A stretch of DNA of 64,000 nucleotides, from assembly GCF_025263485.1 (NCBI RefSeq), contig NZ_CP079863.1, forward strand, positions 620,001 to 684,000, given 5' to 3'. Shown in pieces: positions 28,558-37,406 of this stretch. Source of the DNA: Mycobacterium sp. SMC-2. Its GTDB lineage: Bacteria > Actinomycetota > Actinomycetes > Mycobacteriales > Mycobacteriaceae. Position numbers and translations under genes: made by a program. How positions within the stretch are numbered: position 1 is the stretch's first letter; every line of letters starts with the position of its first letter. A model generated the notes under the pieces. That model was not told where the DNA came from. It saw only the letters and a program-made list of their open reading frames with translations, and ran no database searches.

Positions 28558-28702
28558 AAACCCCCGCACGCGATTTGCACGTCGACCCCCCCGTTTGCCC
28601 CGCGTGCATTCCGCGGCCAAATGGGAATAACTGCCTCGTCCACATCGTCGTTTAGGCTTCGTCGCGCCTAGCTCCAAGGGCTCCAAGGGGAGGAAACGTT
28701 CC

Positions 28703-29929
28703 GTGCCGTGGTCCAACGGGTCAACTCCGCAGTCGGCACTGGCCACGCTGGAAGCGGACGATAGTTCGGATCCGGTCCGGGGTGGGTTCGCCGGCGTGCT
28801 GGTGCTGCTGCTGTCGGTCGGCTGGGTCGCCAACCATTTCGTCGCGATGATGCCCTTGCTCAGCGTCCGGCAACATCTCAGCCCGGCCACGCTGGACGCG
28901 ATCTTCGGCATCTACGCGCTGGGGTTGTTGCCGGGTCTGCTCATCGGCGGGCGCGCGTCGGACGCTTTCGGGCGCCGGTCGGTGGCCCTGGCCGGTTCGG
29001 CTACCGCGCTGGCCGCAACGGTGGCGATGCTCTGCTCCCAGCAGTACGACGTTTTGCTGTCCGGACGCCTGGTCGTCGGGCTCGGCGTCGGGCTGGCCAT
29101 GAGTGCCTGCACCGCGTGGGCGTCCGATCTGAAAGGTCCCGCCGGGGCCGCCACCGCCGGAGCGGTCTTGATGGCCGGTTTCGCGATCGGGCCGTTCGCC
29201 GGAGCGTTGATCGCCCGCGCCGGGTCGACGGCCGGCATTCGGTTCTCGTTCGGGATCGCGGCCGCCGTCGGCGCCACGGCGATGGCCATCGCGGTCCTCG
29301 CGGCGCGGCACACGGGGTCCACCGCGCGGAGAACCCCGCACGTTTGGGAGCCGTCGGCAACCGCGGGACAGGGCGCCGCGCGGGCGCTGGGTTGGGCTAT
29401 GCCGTTGGCGCCGTGGGTGTTCGCGTCGGCCACGCTCGGGTTCATCGCCATCCCCAGCCGCGTGCACACCGGGCTCGCGGCACCCATGGCCGCCGGCACG
29501 GCCACCCTGCTGGTGAACGGCGTCAGCGGGCTGATTCAGGTGCTCGCCCGCGCGCGTCGATGGGGGCCGCAGGCCGGCACCGCCGGTGCGGCGCTGGCCG
29601 CGCTCGGCTACGCGGTCACCGCGGTGGCCCCGCCGACCATGTCGCTGGCGCTGGGGCTGCCGCTGTTCCTGGTGCTCGGATGCGCGTCCGGCCTGTGTCT
29701 GCGCGAGGGCTTGATCGACCTGGAAGCCGCGGCGCCAAAACGCTCGCGCGGTGCGCTCGTTGGCGCGTTCTACGTCGTGACCTACATCGGCTTCGGCCTG
29801 CCACTGATCTTGACGACGGTCGGGTCCGCGGTTTCGACGGCCATCCTCGCCGTGATGGCGGTGCTGGCGTTGCTGGCCGCCGTGAGTCGAGCGGTTCGAC
29901 TCCGACGGGACGCCCACCGCCCGGGATGA
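28703..29929 (+). CDS. MFS transporter
   Basis: The 408-residue protein has about twelve hydrophobic helices starting at residue 30, and the MFS loop 2-3 signature GGRASDAFGRRSVALAGS after TM2. The start is GTG 28703 with GGGGAGGAAA upstream. A short hydrophilic N-terminal arm precedes TM1. The helix order fits a 12-TM drug or metabolite exporter, but the substrate is not evident. It is divergent from the HdeA-like gene. Confidence 0.85.
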   Translation: MPWSNGSTPQSALATLEADDSSDPVRGGFAGVLVLLLSVGWVANHFVAMMPLLSVRQHLSPATLDAIFGIYALGLLPGLLIGGRASDAFGRRSVALAGSATALAATVAMLCSQQYDVLLSGRLVVGLGVGLAMSACTAWASDLKGPAGAATAGAVLMAGFAIGPFAGALIARAGSTAGIRFSFGIAAAVGATAMAIAVLAARHTGSTARRTPHVWEPSATAGQGAARALGWAMPLAPWVFASATLGFIAIPSRVHTGLAAPMAAGTATLLVNGVSGLIQVLARARRWGPQAGTAGAALAALGYAVTAVAPPTMSLALGLPLFLVLGCASGLCLREGLIDLEAAAPKRSRGALVGAFYVVTYIGFGLPLILTTVGSAVSTAILAVMAVLALLAAVSRAVRLRRDAHRPG

Positions 29930-29993
29930 CGGCGGCCAGCGGGCGACGGCATGTTTCGCCGGGCACCGCGCGAGTACCAGGAAGGGCTTTCCG

Positions 29994-29999
29994 CATAAT
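29994..29999 (+). promoter_or_regulatory. Putative -10 element before the small ORF at 30006
   Basis: CATAAT, five of six matches to TATAAT, is followed by six bases and the GTG at 30006. This spacing places the transcript start on the GTG, giving a leaderless mRNA. No -35 element is obvious. Confidence 0.35.
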
Positions 30000-30005
30000 C
30001 AGCGC

Positions 30006-30104
30006 GTGTTGCCGTATCTCGTTCTGGCGGCATGGTTTTCGGTCACGCTGGCCGCGTTGGTGGCGTGCTCCCGTGCGCTGCACCGCTCACCGGCAGAGGC
30101 CTAA
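30006..30104 (+). CDS. Putative 32-residue single-helix membrane protein
   Basis: A GTG-initiated frame encodes VLPYLVLAAWFSVTLAALVA followed by CSRALHRSPAEA and a stop. The first 22 residues form one membrane helix and a short basic tail follows. Synonymous GC-rich codons and the -10 hexamer six bases upstream favour a real gene, translated without a leader. It lies in the 187-bp gap between the convergent MFS and F420 oxidoreductase genes. No homologue is known to me, and a chance frame cannot be excluded. Confidence 0.4.
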   Translation: MLPYLVLAAWFSVTLAALVACSRALHRSPAEA

Positions 30105-30116
30105 ACGCGCCGGCGT

Positions 30117-31154
30117 TCAGAGGAGTTCGCGCAGTGTCTCGATCAGCTTGACCCGCTCGGCCGGTGTGGACGCGATGGGTGAGACGTTGAGGGTGGTGAC
30201 CCCGGATTCGGAGAACGCGGCCACGCGATCCTTGACGAATTCGCGGCTGCCGATCAGGTTCACGTCTCGCACGAGATCGTCGGGCACCACCTTGGCGGCC
30301 CCCTCCTTGTCACCGGCCAGGTAGAGCTCTTGGATCCGATCGGCTTGGGGGCCGTAGCCATACTTGGTGGCCAGCGTGTGGTAGAAGTTCTTGCCCTTGG
30401 CGCCCATTCCGCCGATGTATAGGGCCAGGTGGGGTTTGACGAATTCCCTTAGCGGCTCCACGTTTTCGCCAATCGCCAACACCGGACCGGCATAGACATC
30501 CAGCTCGCCCAGGCTGGGATCCCGCTTGGTCCTCCCAGCAGACAGCGCCTCTCCCCACACCTCCTGCGCCTTCTCGGGCAGGTAGAAGATCGGCTGCCAC
30601 CCCTCGGCGATCTCGGCGGCCAGCTCCACATTCTTGGGGCCAAGCGCCGCGATCAGAACCGGAATTCGTTCTCGGACCGGCTTATTGATGAGCTTGAGCG
30701 GCTTGCCAAGCCCCGTGCCCTGGCCGGCGGGCAGCGGGATGGTGTAGTACTTGCCTTGGTGTTTGAGGGTCTCGCGTCGCCACACCTGCCGGCAGATGTC
30801 GATCACTTCGCGGGTCCGGGCGATCGGCGCGTCGTAGGGCACACCGTGGAAGCCCTCGATCACCTGTGGGCCGGAAGCGCCCAGCCCGAGCGTGAACCGG
30901 CCGTCGGAGACGTAGTCGAGCCCGGCGGCCGTCATCGCGGTCAACGTGGGCGTTCTGGTGTAGAGCTGCAGGATCCCCGAGGCCAGTCCCACCCGATCGG
31001 TGCTGGCGGCCAGGTAGCCGAGCGCGCTCACCGCATCGAACGAATACGCTTCGGGGACAAAGACGATGTCGAGCCCGGCGCGCTCGAGGTCGGCCACTTC
31101 GGCGGCCACGTCCTTGAAACCGCCGGCATAGTTGATGCCCAATCCAATTCGCAT
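30117..31154 (-). CDS. LLM-class F420-dependent oxidoreductase (Rv3520c type)
   Basis: This 345-residue luciferase-like TIM-barrel enzyme should use cofactor F420. It opens MRIGLGINYAGGFKD, with VPEAYSFDAVSALGYLAA, GRFTLGLGASGPQV and WQPIFYLPEKA matching Rv3520c. Substrate unknown. It starts 12 bp after the SnoaL-like gene and shares its transcript. The two may act on the same small molecule, with expression set by the divergent PadR gene. Confidence 0.9.
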   Translation of the reverse strand: MRIGLGINYAGGFKDVAAEVADLERAGLDIVFVPEAYSFDAVSALGYLAASTDRVGLASGILQLYTRTPTLTAMTAAGLDYVSDGRFTLGLGASGPQVIEGFHGVPYDAPIARTREVIDICRQVWRRETLKHQGKYYTIPLPAGQGTGLGKPLKLINKPVRERIPVLIAALGPKNVELAAEIAEGWQPIFYLPEKAQEVWGEALSAGRTKRDPSLGELDVYAGPVLAIGENVEPLREFVKPHLALYIGGMGAKGKNFYHTLATKYGYGPQADRIQELYLAGDKEGAAKVVPDDLVRDVNLIGSREFVKDRVAAFSESGVTTLNVSPIASTPAERVKLIETLRELL

Positions 31155-31166
31155 AGTCGCCCGCCC

Positions 31167-31589
31167 CTACGCGGTGCCGAACTCGTCGGCCAGTTCCAGT
31201 GCCTCGTGCTCGATCCGATCGAACTGGGCGCCCATCGCCTCGGACACTGCCTTGGCGCCCGAGAGCGGCCGGACCATCACCATGAAGTCGTCGATCAGAC
31301 CGTCGTCGTTGAAGTGCAGGAAATCGCAACCGGTGACCTTGAGCCCCGGCGCCCCCGCTAGCCCGGTCTCGAACACGAACGCGTGGTCACGACCGTTGGC
31401 GTCGTGGATTTCACGGACGTAGCGGAAGTCCTCGAAGATGCGCATCGCACCGCGCAGGATCGCCGCGGCGATCGGCTTGCCGATGTAGGGCTTGAACACG
31501 ACCGGGCTGGTGAACACCACGTCGTCGGCCAGCAGCGCCTGGATGCCCCTTTCGTCGCGTTCTTCGACCGCCTTGCGGAAGGGATGCAT
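31167..31589 (-). CDS. SnoaL-like / NTF2-fold protein
   Basis: The 140-residue protein is a cone-shaped alpha+beta (NTF2-like) domain with MHPFRKAVEERDERGIQALL at the start and LHFNDDGLIDDFMVMVRPL near the end. Members are polyketide cyclases, isomerases or ligand-binding proteins; the active residues cannot be assigned here. It heads the two-gene unit with the F420-dependent oxidoreductase, opposite a PadR regulator 116 bp away. Confidence 0.82.
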   Translation of the reverse strand: MHPFRKAVEERDERGIQALLADDVVFTSPVVFKPYIGKPIAAAILRGAMRIFEDFRYVREIHDANGRDHAFVFETGLAGAPGLKVTGCDFLHFNDDGLIDDFMVMVRPLSGAKAVSEAMGAQFDRIEHEALELADEFGTA

Positions 31590-31693
31590 CCGACACCTCG
31601 CTTATCGTTTCGCCAAGTGCCGTTGACGCTAGGCCGTGCGCACTGGCGTGTCCATAGTGCGATTAGTCACTTTGTTGAATACTCATCTCGTTG

Positions 31694-31699
31694 TAGCCT
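31694..31699 (+). promoter_or_regulatory. Putative -10 element of a leaderless PadR promoter
   Basis: TAGCCT (TANNNT) precedes the ATG at 31706 by six bases, so transcription would start on the start codon. No ribosome-binding sequence is present. A TTTGTT (31671-31676) at 17 bp is a possible weak -35. Confidence 0.4.
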
Positions 31700-31705
31700 T
31701 TGCCG

Positions 31706-32275
31706 ATGTCGCTGCGTGATGCGGTCCTGGCCGCCCTTCTCGAGGGCGAATCGTCCGGGTACGACCTTGCCAAAGACTTCGACGCCTCGGTGGCGAACTT
31801 CTGGACGGCCACCCCACAGCAGCTGTACCGCGAACTCGACCGGCTCGCTGAGCAAGGGCTGATTCAGGCCCGGGTCGTGCAACAAGAGCGCCGGCCCAAC
31901 AAGCGGCTGTTCTCGCTGACCGATGCCGGCCGCGACGCCATCCGGGACTTCACCGCACGGGCGCCCAAGCCGTCGGCGATCCGTGACGAACTGCTGGTCA
32001 AGGTGCAGGCCGCCGACGCCGGCGACACCCCCGCCGTGCGTGGTTTCATTCTCCAACGCCTGCAGTGGGCGACGGCCAAACTGCAACGCTACGAACGGTT
32101 GCGGGCACGTGTGCTCGACGGACGCGGCGAGGAGGAATTTCTGGCCCAGGCCGAGCGAATCGGCCCCTACCTGACGCTGCTGCGGGGAATCGCGTTCGAA
32201 GAAGAGAACATTCGATGGGCCGAGCGCGCGCTGGCCGTCATCGAACACCGCCTGTCCGCGCGGGCCGGGGAGTGA
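31706..32275 (+). CDS. PadR-family regulator
   Basis: The 189-residue protein has the PadR winged helix (MSLRDAVLAALLEGESSGYD and TPQQLYRELDRLAEQGLI) and the helical C-terminal dimerisation region (PadR C-terminal Vir-like domain), as in phenolic-acid responsive regulators. It is divergent from the SnoaL/F420 oxidoreductase pair and probably represses that unit and itself. The upstream TAGCCT element suggests a leaderless transcript. The stop is 10 bp from the convergent Nudix gene. Confidence 0.88.
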   Translation: MSLRDAVLAALLEGESSGYDLAKDFDASVANFWTATPQQLYRELDRLAEQGLIQARVVQQERRPNKRLFSLTDAGRDAIRDFTARAPKPSAIRDELLVKVQAADAGDTPAVRGFILQRLQWATAKLQRYERLRARVLDGRGEEEFLAQAERIGPYLTLLRGIAFEEENIRWAERALAVIEHRLSARAGE

Positions 32276-32285
32276 TGTTCGACCG

Positions 32286-33005
32286 CTACCTCCAGGCGAA
32301 GACCGGTTGCTCCAGCTCGTCGACCGGGTCGGGGCGGCCCTCCAGGCACAACCACCGCAGCTGCAGCAGCACGGCGCCGGTCGGTGCGTGAATCAGGTCA
32401 TTGCCCAACGGGATTTGCACGACGGGACGTGGGCTCTCCGGGATGGTAATGAATCGCGGCGAATCGTCGCGCTGCAATTGGTGCAAACCCACCCGGTACA
32501 CCGCCACCACCTCGTCGGGCGCCGGACGGGGATCGAGGCGGCCGCCGCCCCAGATCACCACCGGAGTGATGACGTACCCGGACCGGGTCGGGTAATCGTC
32601 CAGCAGGCCAAGCACACTCGAGTCGGGCAGGGCGACGTCGACTTCCTCGCGCAGTTCCCGCAGCGCCGCCCCGACGGCGGTCTCGCCGGCGTCGAGCCGG
32701 CCGCCGGGCAGCGCCCACTGCGCCGCGTGCGACGTGAGGCGCGATGCCCTGCGGCACAACAGAAACGCCGCGCCGCCAGACACCCCGACCATCCGGCCGT
32801 CGAGGCCGGGCTCCGGCATCGGGCGGTCACCGTTCCACGCGTCCACCGGCGCCGGGTCCACCCGGTCCTCACCGGGGGTCGAGTCGACCAGCACCACGGC
32901 GACCGCCGCGTGCCGCTTTGTCGGGTCGCTGACCTCGCGGCGGTCATGGGAAGCCAGATGGCCCCTGATCCGCTCACGCAGCGCCTCGTCATACGGGATG
33001 GTCAC
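32286..33005 (-). CDS. Nudix hydrolase
   Basis: GTG 33005 gives 239 residues; upstream frame extension lacks coding character. The Nudix box (102-124) reads GRLDAGETAVGAALRELREE followed by VDV, with the metal-binding Glu residues (REL-REE) all present and the usual Gly near the end replaced by Asp. The neighbouring WALPGG fits the family. The spacing resembles CoA-pyrophosphatase types, but the UPF0035 signature was not recognised, so the nucleotide substrate stays open. It is monocistronic between convergent and divergent neighbours. Confidence 0.85.
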   Translation of the reverse strand: MTIPYDEALRERIRGHLASHDRREVSDPTKRHAAVAVVLVDSTPGEDRVDPAPVDAWNGDRPMPEPGLDGRMVGVSGGAAFLLCRRASRLTSHAAQWALPGGRLDAGETAVGAALRELREEVDVALPDSSVLGLLDDYPTRSGYVITPVVIWGGGRLDPRPAPDEVVAVYRVGLHQLQRDDSPRFITIPESPRPVVQIPLGNDLIHAPTGAVLLQLRWLCLEGRPDPVDELEQPVFAWR

Positions 33006-33106
33006 GGGTTCGAGACTATGCGGGAGCCGGTCCCGCCCCGTGCCGTGTACTCCGCTGAACGCCCGGCGGCCCGGCCTCGTGGGTGTCAATGTATGGGAGG
33101 AGAAGG

Positions 33107-34150
33107 ATGAAGGTCATCGGTTTCGAAGAGCACTACAAGCTCCCCGCCATAGCGGAAGAACACCAGAACGTGGGGCTCGACTCGACGACCGAGCTGTTCG
33201 AGGAGGCGGGTTACGGCTCCCCCGGAGCGGAAGGGGAATGGCCGCCGGGCATCAACGACCTGGGCGAGGGCCGTGTCGCCGCGATGGACGCCGCGGGCAT
33301 TGATATGCAGATCCTTTCGCACGCCGTCCCGGGCCCGGAGACGCTGGAACCGGCGGCGGCCGTCGAGCTGGCCCGGCGGGCCAACGACGCGGTGGTGGCC
33401 GCGGTCGCCAAGCACCCGGATCGGTTCCGCGGCTTCGCCACCTTGCCGATGCGCGATCCGACCGCGGCCGCCGCCGAGCTCGAGCGCACCGTCCGCGAGC
33501 ACGGGTTCGTGGGCGCCCTGATCAACGGTCACGTCAACGGAAGCTACCTCGACGACACCTTCTTCTGGCCGGTTTTCGAGTCCGCCGAAACGCTCGGCGT
33601 GCCAGTCTTTTTGCATCCCACCGTGCCGCCGCAACCGGTCATCGACGCCTACTACGCCGGCTTCGATCCGAAGATCTCGGCGCGGTTGGCCGCCGCGGGG
33701 GTCGGCTGGCACATCGACACCGGGGTGCACTGCCTGCGGCTGATCCTGGGCGGGGTGTTCGACCGGTTCCCGCAGCTGCAGGTCATCGTGGGCCACCACT
33801 TCGAGGCGCTGAGCTGGATGGGGTGGCGGACCGACTACTCGTTTCCGCCAGAGGAGACTGGCCTCAAACGCACCGTCAAGGAATACCTCCGGGAGAACTT
33901 CTACGGCGGCATCCTGGCCGGTGACTTCTGCACCCAGCAGCCCGGCGGGATGGATCCCAGTTGGAGCTTGTCCTTCAACGCCTACCTGGCGATGGTCAAC
34001 GTCATCGGCATCGACCGCGTGGTGTTCACCGCCGACTATCCCTACGGCAACATGACGGCCTGCCGGCAGTTTCTCGATCGGATGCCGATCGGCGAAGGCG
34101 ATCGAGAGAAAATCGCCCACCGCAACGCCGAGCGCCTGCTGAGGCTTTGA
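33107..34150 (+). CDS. Amidohydrolase family 2 enzyme (decarboxylase-like)
   Basis: ATG 33107 follows GGGAGGAGAAGG, so the 347-residue start is firm. The protein is a TIM-barrel metal enzyme of the ACMSD/resorcylate-decarboxylase group: FEEH near the N-terminus replaces the HxH pair of hydrolases, HPTVPP and VGHHFE carry metal or active-site His, and FTADYPYGNM holds the conserved Asp. It probably decarboxylates or hydrates an aromatic acid. It is followed after 34 bp by an SCO6745-type gene. Confidence 0.85.
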   Translation: MKVIGFEEHYKLPAIAEEHQNVGLDSTTELFEEAGYGSPGAEGEWPPGINDLGEGRVAAMDAAGIDMQILSHAVPGPETLEPAAAVELARRANDAVVAAVAKHPDRFRGFATLPMRDPTAAAAELERTVREHGFVGALINGHVNGSYLDDTFFWPVFESAETLGVPVFLHPTVPPQPVIDAYYAGFDPKISARLAAAGVGWHIDTGVHCLRLILGGVFDRFPQLQVIVGHHFEALSWMGWRTDYSFPPEETGLKRTVKEYLRENFYGGILAGDFCTQQPGGMDPSWSLSFNAYLAMVNVIGIDRVVFTADYPYGNMTACRQFLDRMPIGEGDREKIAHRNAERLLRL

Positions 34151-34184
34151 GCCGTCGGTCGAATCAGGGTGGTTAACTTCGACC

Positions 34185-35075
34185 ATGCAACGAAAACCTC
34201 GTCTGGCGCGGCGCTTCTTCGATCGCTTCGAACCCGTGCACGGGGTGACGTATTTCGCGCCGGAGGCGCGGGCGGCGCTGGACGGGCTGGGTTACCGCGG
34301 TTTCTGGATGGGCTATTTCGCCGCGCGGTCGGCGCCGCTGGGCACGGTGCCGCCCGAAGTGGTCACCGCGATCTTCTACAACTTCGCCCCCGAGCGGGTC
34401 GCCAAGGCGCTGCCGGCGGCATGGCAGGTCGCCGGTCCCGACGCGGCGTTGCGTGCCCGGCAGCAGTCCGCCGTCGCGGCGCTGCGCCGTTACGGGCTGG
34501 ATGCGAACGAAAACGTCCGTGTCGCAGCGGAATTGGCAGGGAAGGCGGCCCGGCATGCGCCGCTGGACGGGCGGCCGTTGTTCGCCGCGAACCTGGCACT
34601 GCCGTGGCCGGAGGAGCCGCTGGCCGCGCTGTGGCACGCGACCACGCTGTTGCGCGAACACCGCGGCGACGGGCACGTGGCCGTGCTGGCCGCCGCCGGC
34701 ATCTCGGGCCGGGAGTCCAATGTGTTGCACGCCGCGGCCGGCGGGATTCCGCGCGAGTACATCGCGCGCACCCGTGACTACGACGACGCGGCGTGGCGGC
34801 ACCACCAGCGGCGGCTGGCCGCGCGGGGACTGCTCGGCGATGATGGCTCCCTGACCACCGCTGGCCGCGAACTGAAGGACCACATCGAAAGGTCCACCGA
34901 TGCCCTCTCCCTGTCGGCGCTGGACGCGCTCAGCGACGACGAGGTGGAAACGCTTTTCCGCGCACTCACGCCGATCAGTCGTGCCGTCGTCGCCGGCGGT
35001 GATGTCCCCGAGGTCACACCGATGGGCTTGCGCCGCGACGAATTGCACGACGACAGCGCGCATTTGCCTTCCTAG
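34185..35075 (+). CDS. SCO6745/SalK-type protein
   Basis: The 296-residue helical protein begins with RRFFDRFEPVHGVTYFAPEA and GFWMGYFAARSAPLG, the hallmark of the SCO6745 (SalK-like) family found across actinobacteria. A winged-helix-like C-terminal part is suggested by RRLAARGLLGDDGSLTTAG. No function is established for the family. It has no signal peptide or membrane helix and follows the amidohydrolase gene by 34 bp. Confidence 0.78.
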   Translation: MQRKPRLARRFFDRFEPVHGVTYFAPEARAALDGLGYRGFWMGYFAARSAPLGTVPPEVVTAIFYNFAPERVAKALPAAWQVAGPDAALRARQQSAVAALRRYGLDANENVRVAAELAGKAARHAPLDGRPLFAANLALPWPEEPLAALWHATTLLREHRGDGHVAVLAAAGISGRESNVLHAAAGGIPREYIARTRDYDDAAWRHHQRRLAARGLLGDDGSLTTAGRELKDHIERSTDALSLSALDALSDDEVETLFRALTPISRAVVAGGDVPEVTPMGLRRDELHDDSAHLPS

Positions 35076-35117
35076 CCGCTGCGAGCGACCGGGGAAGCGG
35101 CGGGTTAGCCTAGGGCC

Positions 35118-35408
35118 ATGAGCAGCCAGCGGATACCGGGCGGAGTGGTGCACGAGCTTCCCGAGGACCTGCGCGAGTCGCTGATCGGCAACGCCACGGC
35201 GCTCGCCGCGTGGACGGACATCACGCCCCTGGCCCGCAACGAGTTCATCTGCTGGGTCGAGGACGCCAAACAGGAGGCGACCCGGCAGCGCCGGATTCGC
35301 CGGACGCAGGAGGAACTGGAAGAGGGCAAGCGCCGACCGTGCTGCTGGCCGGGGTGCAAGCACCGCGAGCGCACCGGCAATAGCGCTCAGCGGGCGAGCG
35401 GCTTGTAG
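35118..35408 (+). CDS. YdeI/OmpD-associated family protein (short form)
   Basis: The 96-residue protein matches the C-terminal half of the YdeI/OmpD-associated family: LPEDLRESLIGN, ARNEFICWVEDAKQEATR and the end motif RRPCCWPGCKHR. The CCW-C cluster might bind metal. In other bacteria the family is linked with protection against polymyxin or bacteriocin, which cannot be inferred here. Its last 22 bp overlap the 3' end of the convergent VOC gene. Confidence 0.72.
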   Translation: MSSQRIPGGVVHELPEDLRESLIGNATALAAWTDITPLARNEFICWVEDAKQEATRQRRIRRTQEELEEGKRRPCCWPGCKHRERTGNSAQRASGL

Positions 35409-35740
35409 AAGACCAGGCCGTTGCCCTTGTTGTCGTAGACCACTGCGCGGCGCTCGTGTGCGTCGTCGTACGGGCCTTTGACGATGCCGCCACCGCTGGC
35501 TTCCACCGCCTTCGCCGCGGCGTCGACGTCGGCGGTCTTGATGCCGACGACCACCTGGCCGGGGATGGGATGGTCCACGGCGGTCGCCAGCGCGAGCGTG
35601 ACCGGCCCGCCGTCGAGGGCCGCGAAGTGCGCCCCGTCGCGGAATTTCAGCGACATGCCCAGGGTCTCGCTGTAGAACCGGATCGATTCGTCGAGGTCAT
35701 CGGTCGACAGGATGATCATCTTTACTTCATGCTCGCTCAC
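35387..35740 (-). CDS. Glyoxalase/VOC-family protein
   Basis: The 117-residue protein is a two-module VOC domain: VKMIILSTDDLDESIRFYSE starts the first beta-alpha-beta-beta-beta unit and VVGIKTADVDAAAKAVEASG the second. It probably forms a dimer that binds a divalent metal and a small ligand. The GTG at 35740 is preceded by AGAGGAGG. The stop region overlaps the convergent YdeI-like gene. Confidence 0.85.
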   Translation of the reverse strand: MSEHEVKMIILSTDDLDESIRFYSETLGMSLKFRDGAHFAALDGGPVTLALATAVDHPIPGQVVVGIKTADVDAAAKAVEASGGGIVKGPYDDAHERRAVVYDNKGNGLVFYKPLAR

Positions 35741-35837
35741 GGCGCCTCCTCTGGCTGGATGGCATACAGACTAAGCCGGGTCCGCGCCGAGCAGAAGGCG
35801 GGGACCGCCAAGCGGCAGATTGTTGCGCCGGCGGCGA

Positions 35838-36320
35838 TCAGGTGCGGCCGGCCGGAATGATCTGCCCGTCAAGGTAATCCATCGGCGGCCCGTCCCCGCG
35901 CCCGAAGTGACGGTCGGCCACCGCCGTGGCCAGGGCGGTGCCGTCCTGAATGGTTCCGATGATGTCCACGTGGTCGTTGACCGTGAAATGCGGAGCGACA
36001 GTGGCGGGTTGACCGCCGTGCCCGATCAAGGTCGTGTCCGGGGTAATTAGGTACGTCTGGGTGTATCCGTTGGCGCTGCGCGCGGTGACCGAACCCTCCG
36101 CCACGGCGACCACCGTGCCCTCCTGGCGCACCGGCTGCGACGCGGCCGGCGGCTCCTGGGTGGCCTCGACCGTTCGCTTTTCGCCGTGTGGCGCGTTGAG
36201 CACCAGGGCCGCACAGGCCGCCGCGCACAGCATCGATGCGGAGATCGCCTCACATACCGCCGTGACGGCCGGCGCTGGCCTTTGCTCCGGCGTGGCCGTC
36301 ATCCGATGCTTGGCACTCAC
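35838..36320 (-). CDS. Single-pass membrane protein, unknown (DUF5666-like)
   Basis: GTG 36320, six bases after AAGGA, gives 160 residues. One membrane helix (about 24-42, SASMLCAAACAALVL) is followed by a proline-rich linker and a beta-rich domain (GTVVAVAEGSVTARS, YLITPDTTLIGHGG, FTVNDHVDIIGTIQDG) resembling DUF5666, a small extracytoplasmic barrel. Function unknown. Confidence 0.7.
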   Translation of the reverse strand: MSAKHRMTATPEQRPAPAVTAVCEAISASMLCAAACAALVLNAPHGEKRTVEATQEPPAASQPVRQEGTVVAVAEGSVTARSANGYTQTYLITPDTTLIGHGGQPATVAPHFTVNDHVDIIGTIQDGTALATAVADRHFGRGDGPPMDYLDGQIIPAGRT

Positions 36321-36464
36321 GATCAATCCTTCCCTGCGGCTTTGCGCGGACGAAGGTCTGCGCGCACCGAATCAGGTTGTTGCTCGTGGTTTTACCCCGG
36401 GCGCAGCGCCGATAAACCGCTCCAGGGTTCGGATGCGGCCGGGCGGGTTTGCTGACGGGGTCGT

Positions 36465-37406
36465 TCAGGCCTTGGTGAGGGTGAATTGCGCGACGTCGGT
36501 GTAGCCCTCGCGGAACAGGTCGGCGCAACCGGTCAGGTACTTCATGTACCGGTCGTAGACCTCTTGCGACTGAATCGCGATGGCCTCGTCGCGGCGCGAC
36601 TCGAGCGCGGCCGCCCAGGTGTCGAGGGTGCGCGCGTAGTGCAGGCGCAGCGGCTGGATGAGTTTGACGCCGAAGCCGGCGCGCGTCGCGTGCTCTTCGA
36701 CGGTCTTGGCGGCGGGCAGGTCCCCGCCCGGGAAGATCTCGTCCATGATGAATTTCATGAACCGCAGTTTCGTCATGGTGATGGGCAGCCCACGCTCGGC
36801 GAACTCCTCGCGGCTGGGCTGGATGATGCTGTGCAGCAGCATCACGCCGTCGGCGGGCAGCGCCTCGTAAGCCATCTTGAAGAAGTCGGGGTACCGGTCG
36901 CGCCCGAAGTGCTCGAAGGCGCCGATGGACACGATGCGGTCCACCTGTTCGTCGAACTGCTCCCAGCCCTGCAGCAGCACCCGCTTGCTTCGCGTGCTGG
37001 GATGCTGGTCAAGACGTCGCTGCACGTGCGCCTGCTGGTTGCGGCTCAGGGTAAGGCCGACGACGTTGACGTCGTACTGCTCGAGCGCCCGGACGATGGT
37101 GGTGCCCCAGCCGCAGCCGATGTCGAGCAGCGTCTGACCCGGTTGCAGGCCGAGCTTGCCAAGCGACAGGTCGACCTTGGCGAGTTGCGCCTCTTCGAGG
37201 GTCATGTCGTCGCGCTCGAAGTAGGCGCAGCTGTAGGTCCGCGTCGGGTCCAGGAACAGCGCGAAGAAGTCATCGGACAGGTCATAGTGCGCCTGAACGT
37301 CCTCGAAATGCGGTTCCAGGTTTGCGGGCTCGCTGCGGTTTTCCGGCACAAACAACCTCTGAGATTGGTGGGATTCATCGGGCGTGCGATCGTCGTCGAT
37401 CGGCAT
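36465..37406 (-). CDS. Cyclopropane mycolic/fatty acid synthase-family methyltransferase
   Basis: The 313-residue product from ATG 37406 belongs to the CmaA/MmaA/UmaA group of SAM methyltransferases. VQAHYDLSDDFFALFLDPTR and TYSCAYFERDDMTLEEAQ form the family N-terminus; LLDIGCGWGTT is SAM motif I; GLTLSRNQQAHV and RIVSIGAFEHFG line the active site. It would modify a double bond of a mycolate precursor or lipid. The two earlier ATG/TTG codons lack ribosome sites. It stands alone, divergent from the hemerythrin gene. Confidence 0.88.
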   Translation of the reverse strand: MPIDDDRTPDESHQSQRLFVPENRSEPANLEPHFEDVQAHYDLSDDFFALFLDPTRTYSCAYFERDDMTLEEAQLAKVDLSLGKLGLQPGQTLLDIGCGWGTTIVRALEQYDVNVVGLTLSRNQQAHVQRRLDQHPSTRSKRVLLQGWEQFDEQVDRIVSIGAFEHFGRDRYPDFFKMAYEALPADGVMLLHSIIQPSREEFAERGLPITMTKLRFMKFIMDEIFPGGDLPAAKTVEEHATRAGFGVKLIQPLRLHYARTLDTWAAALESRRDEAIAIQSQEVYDRYMKYLTGCADLFREGYTDVAQFTLTKA

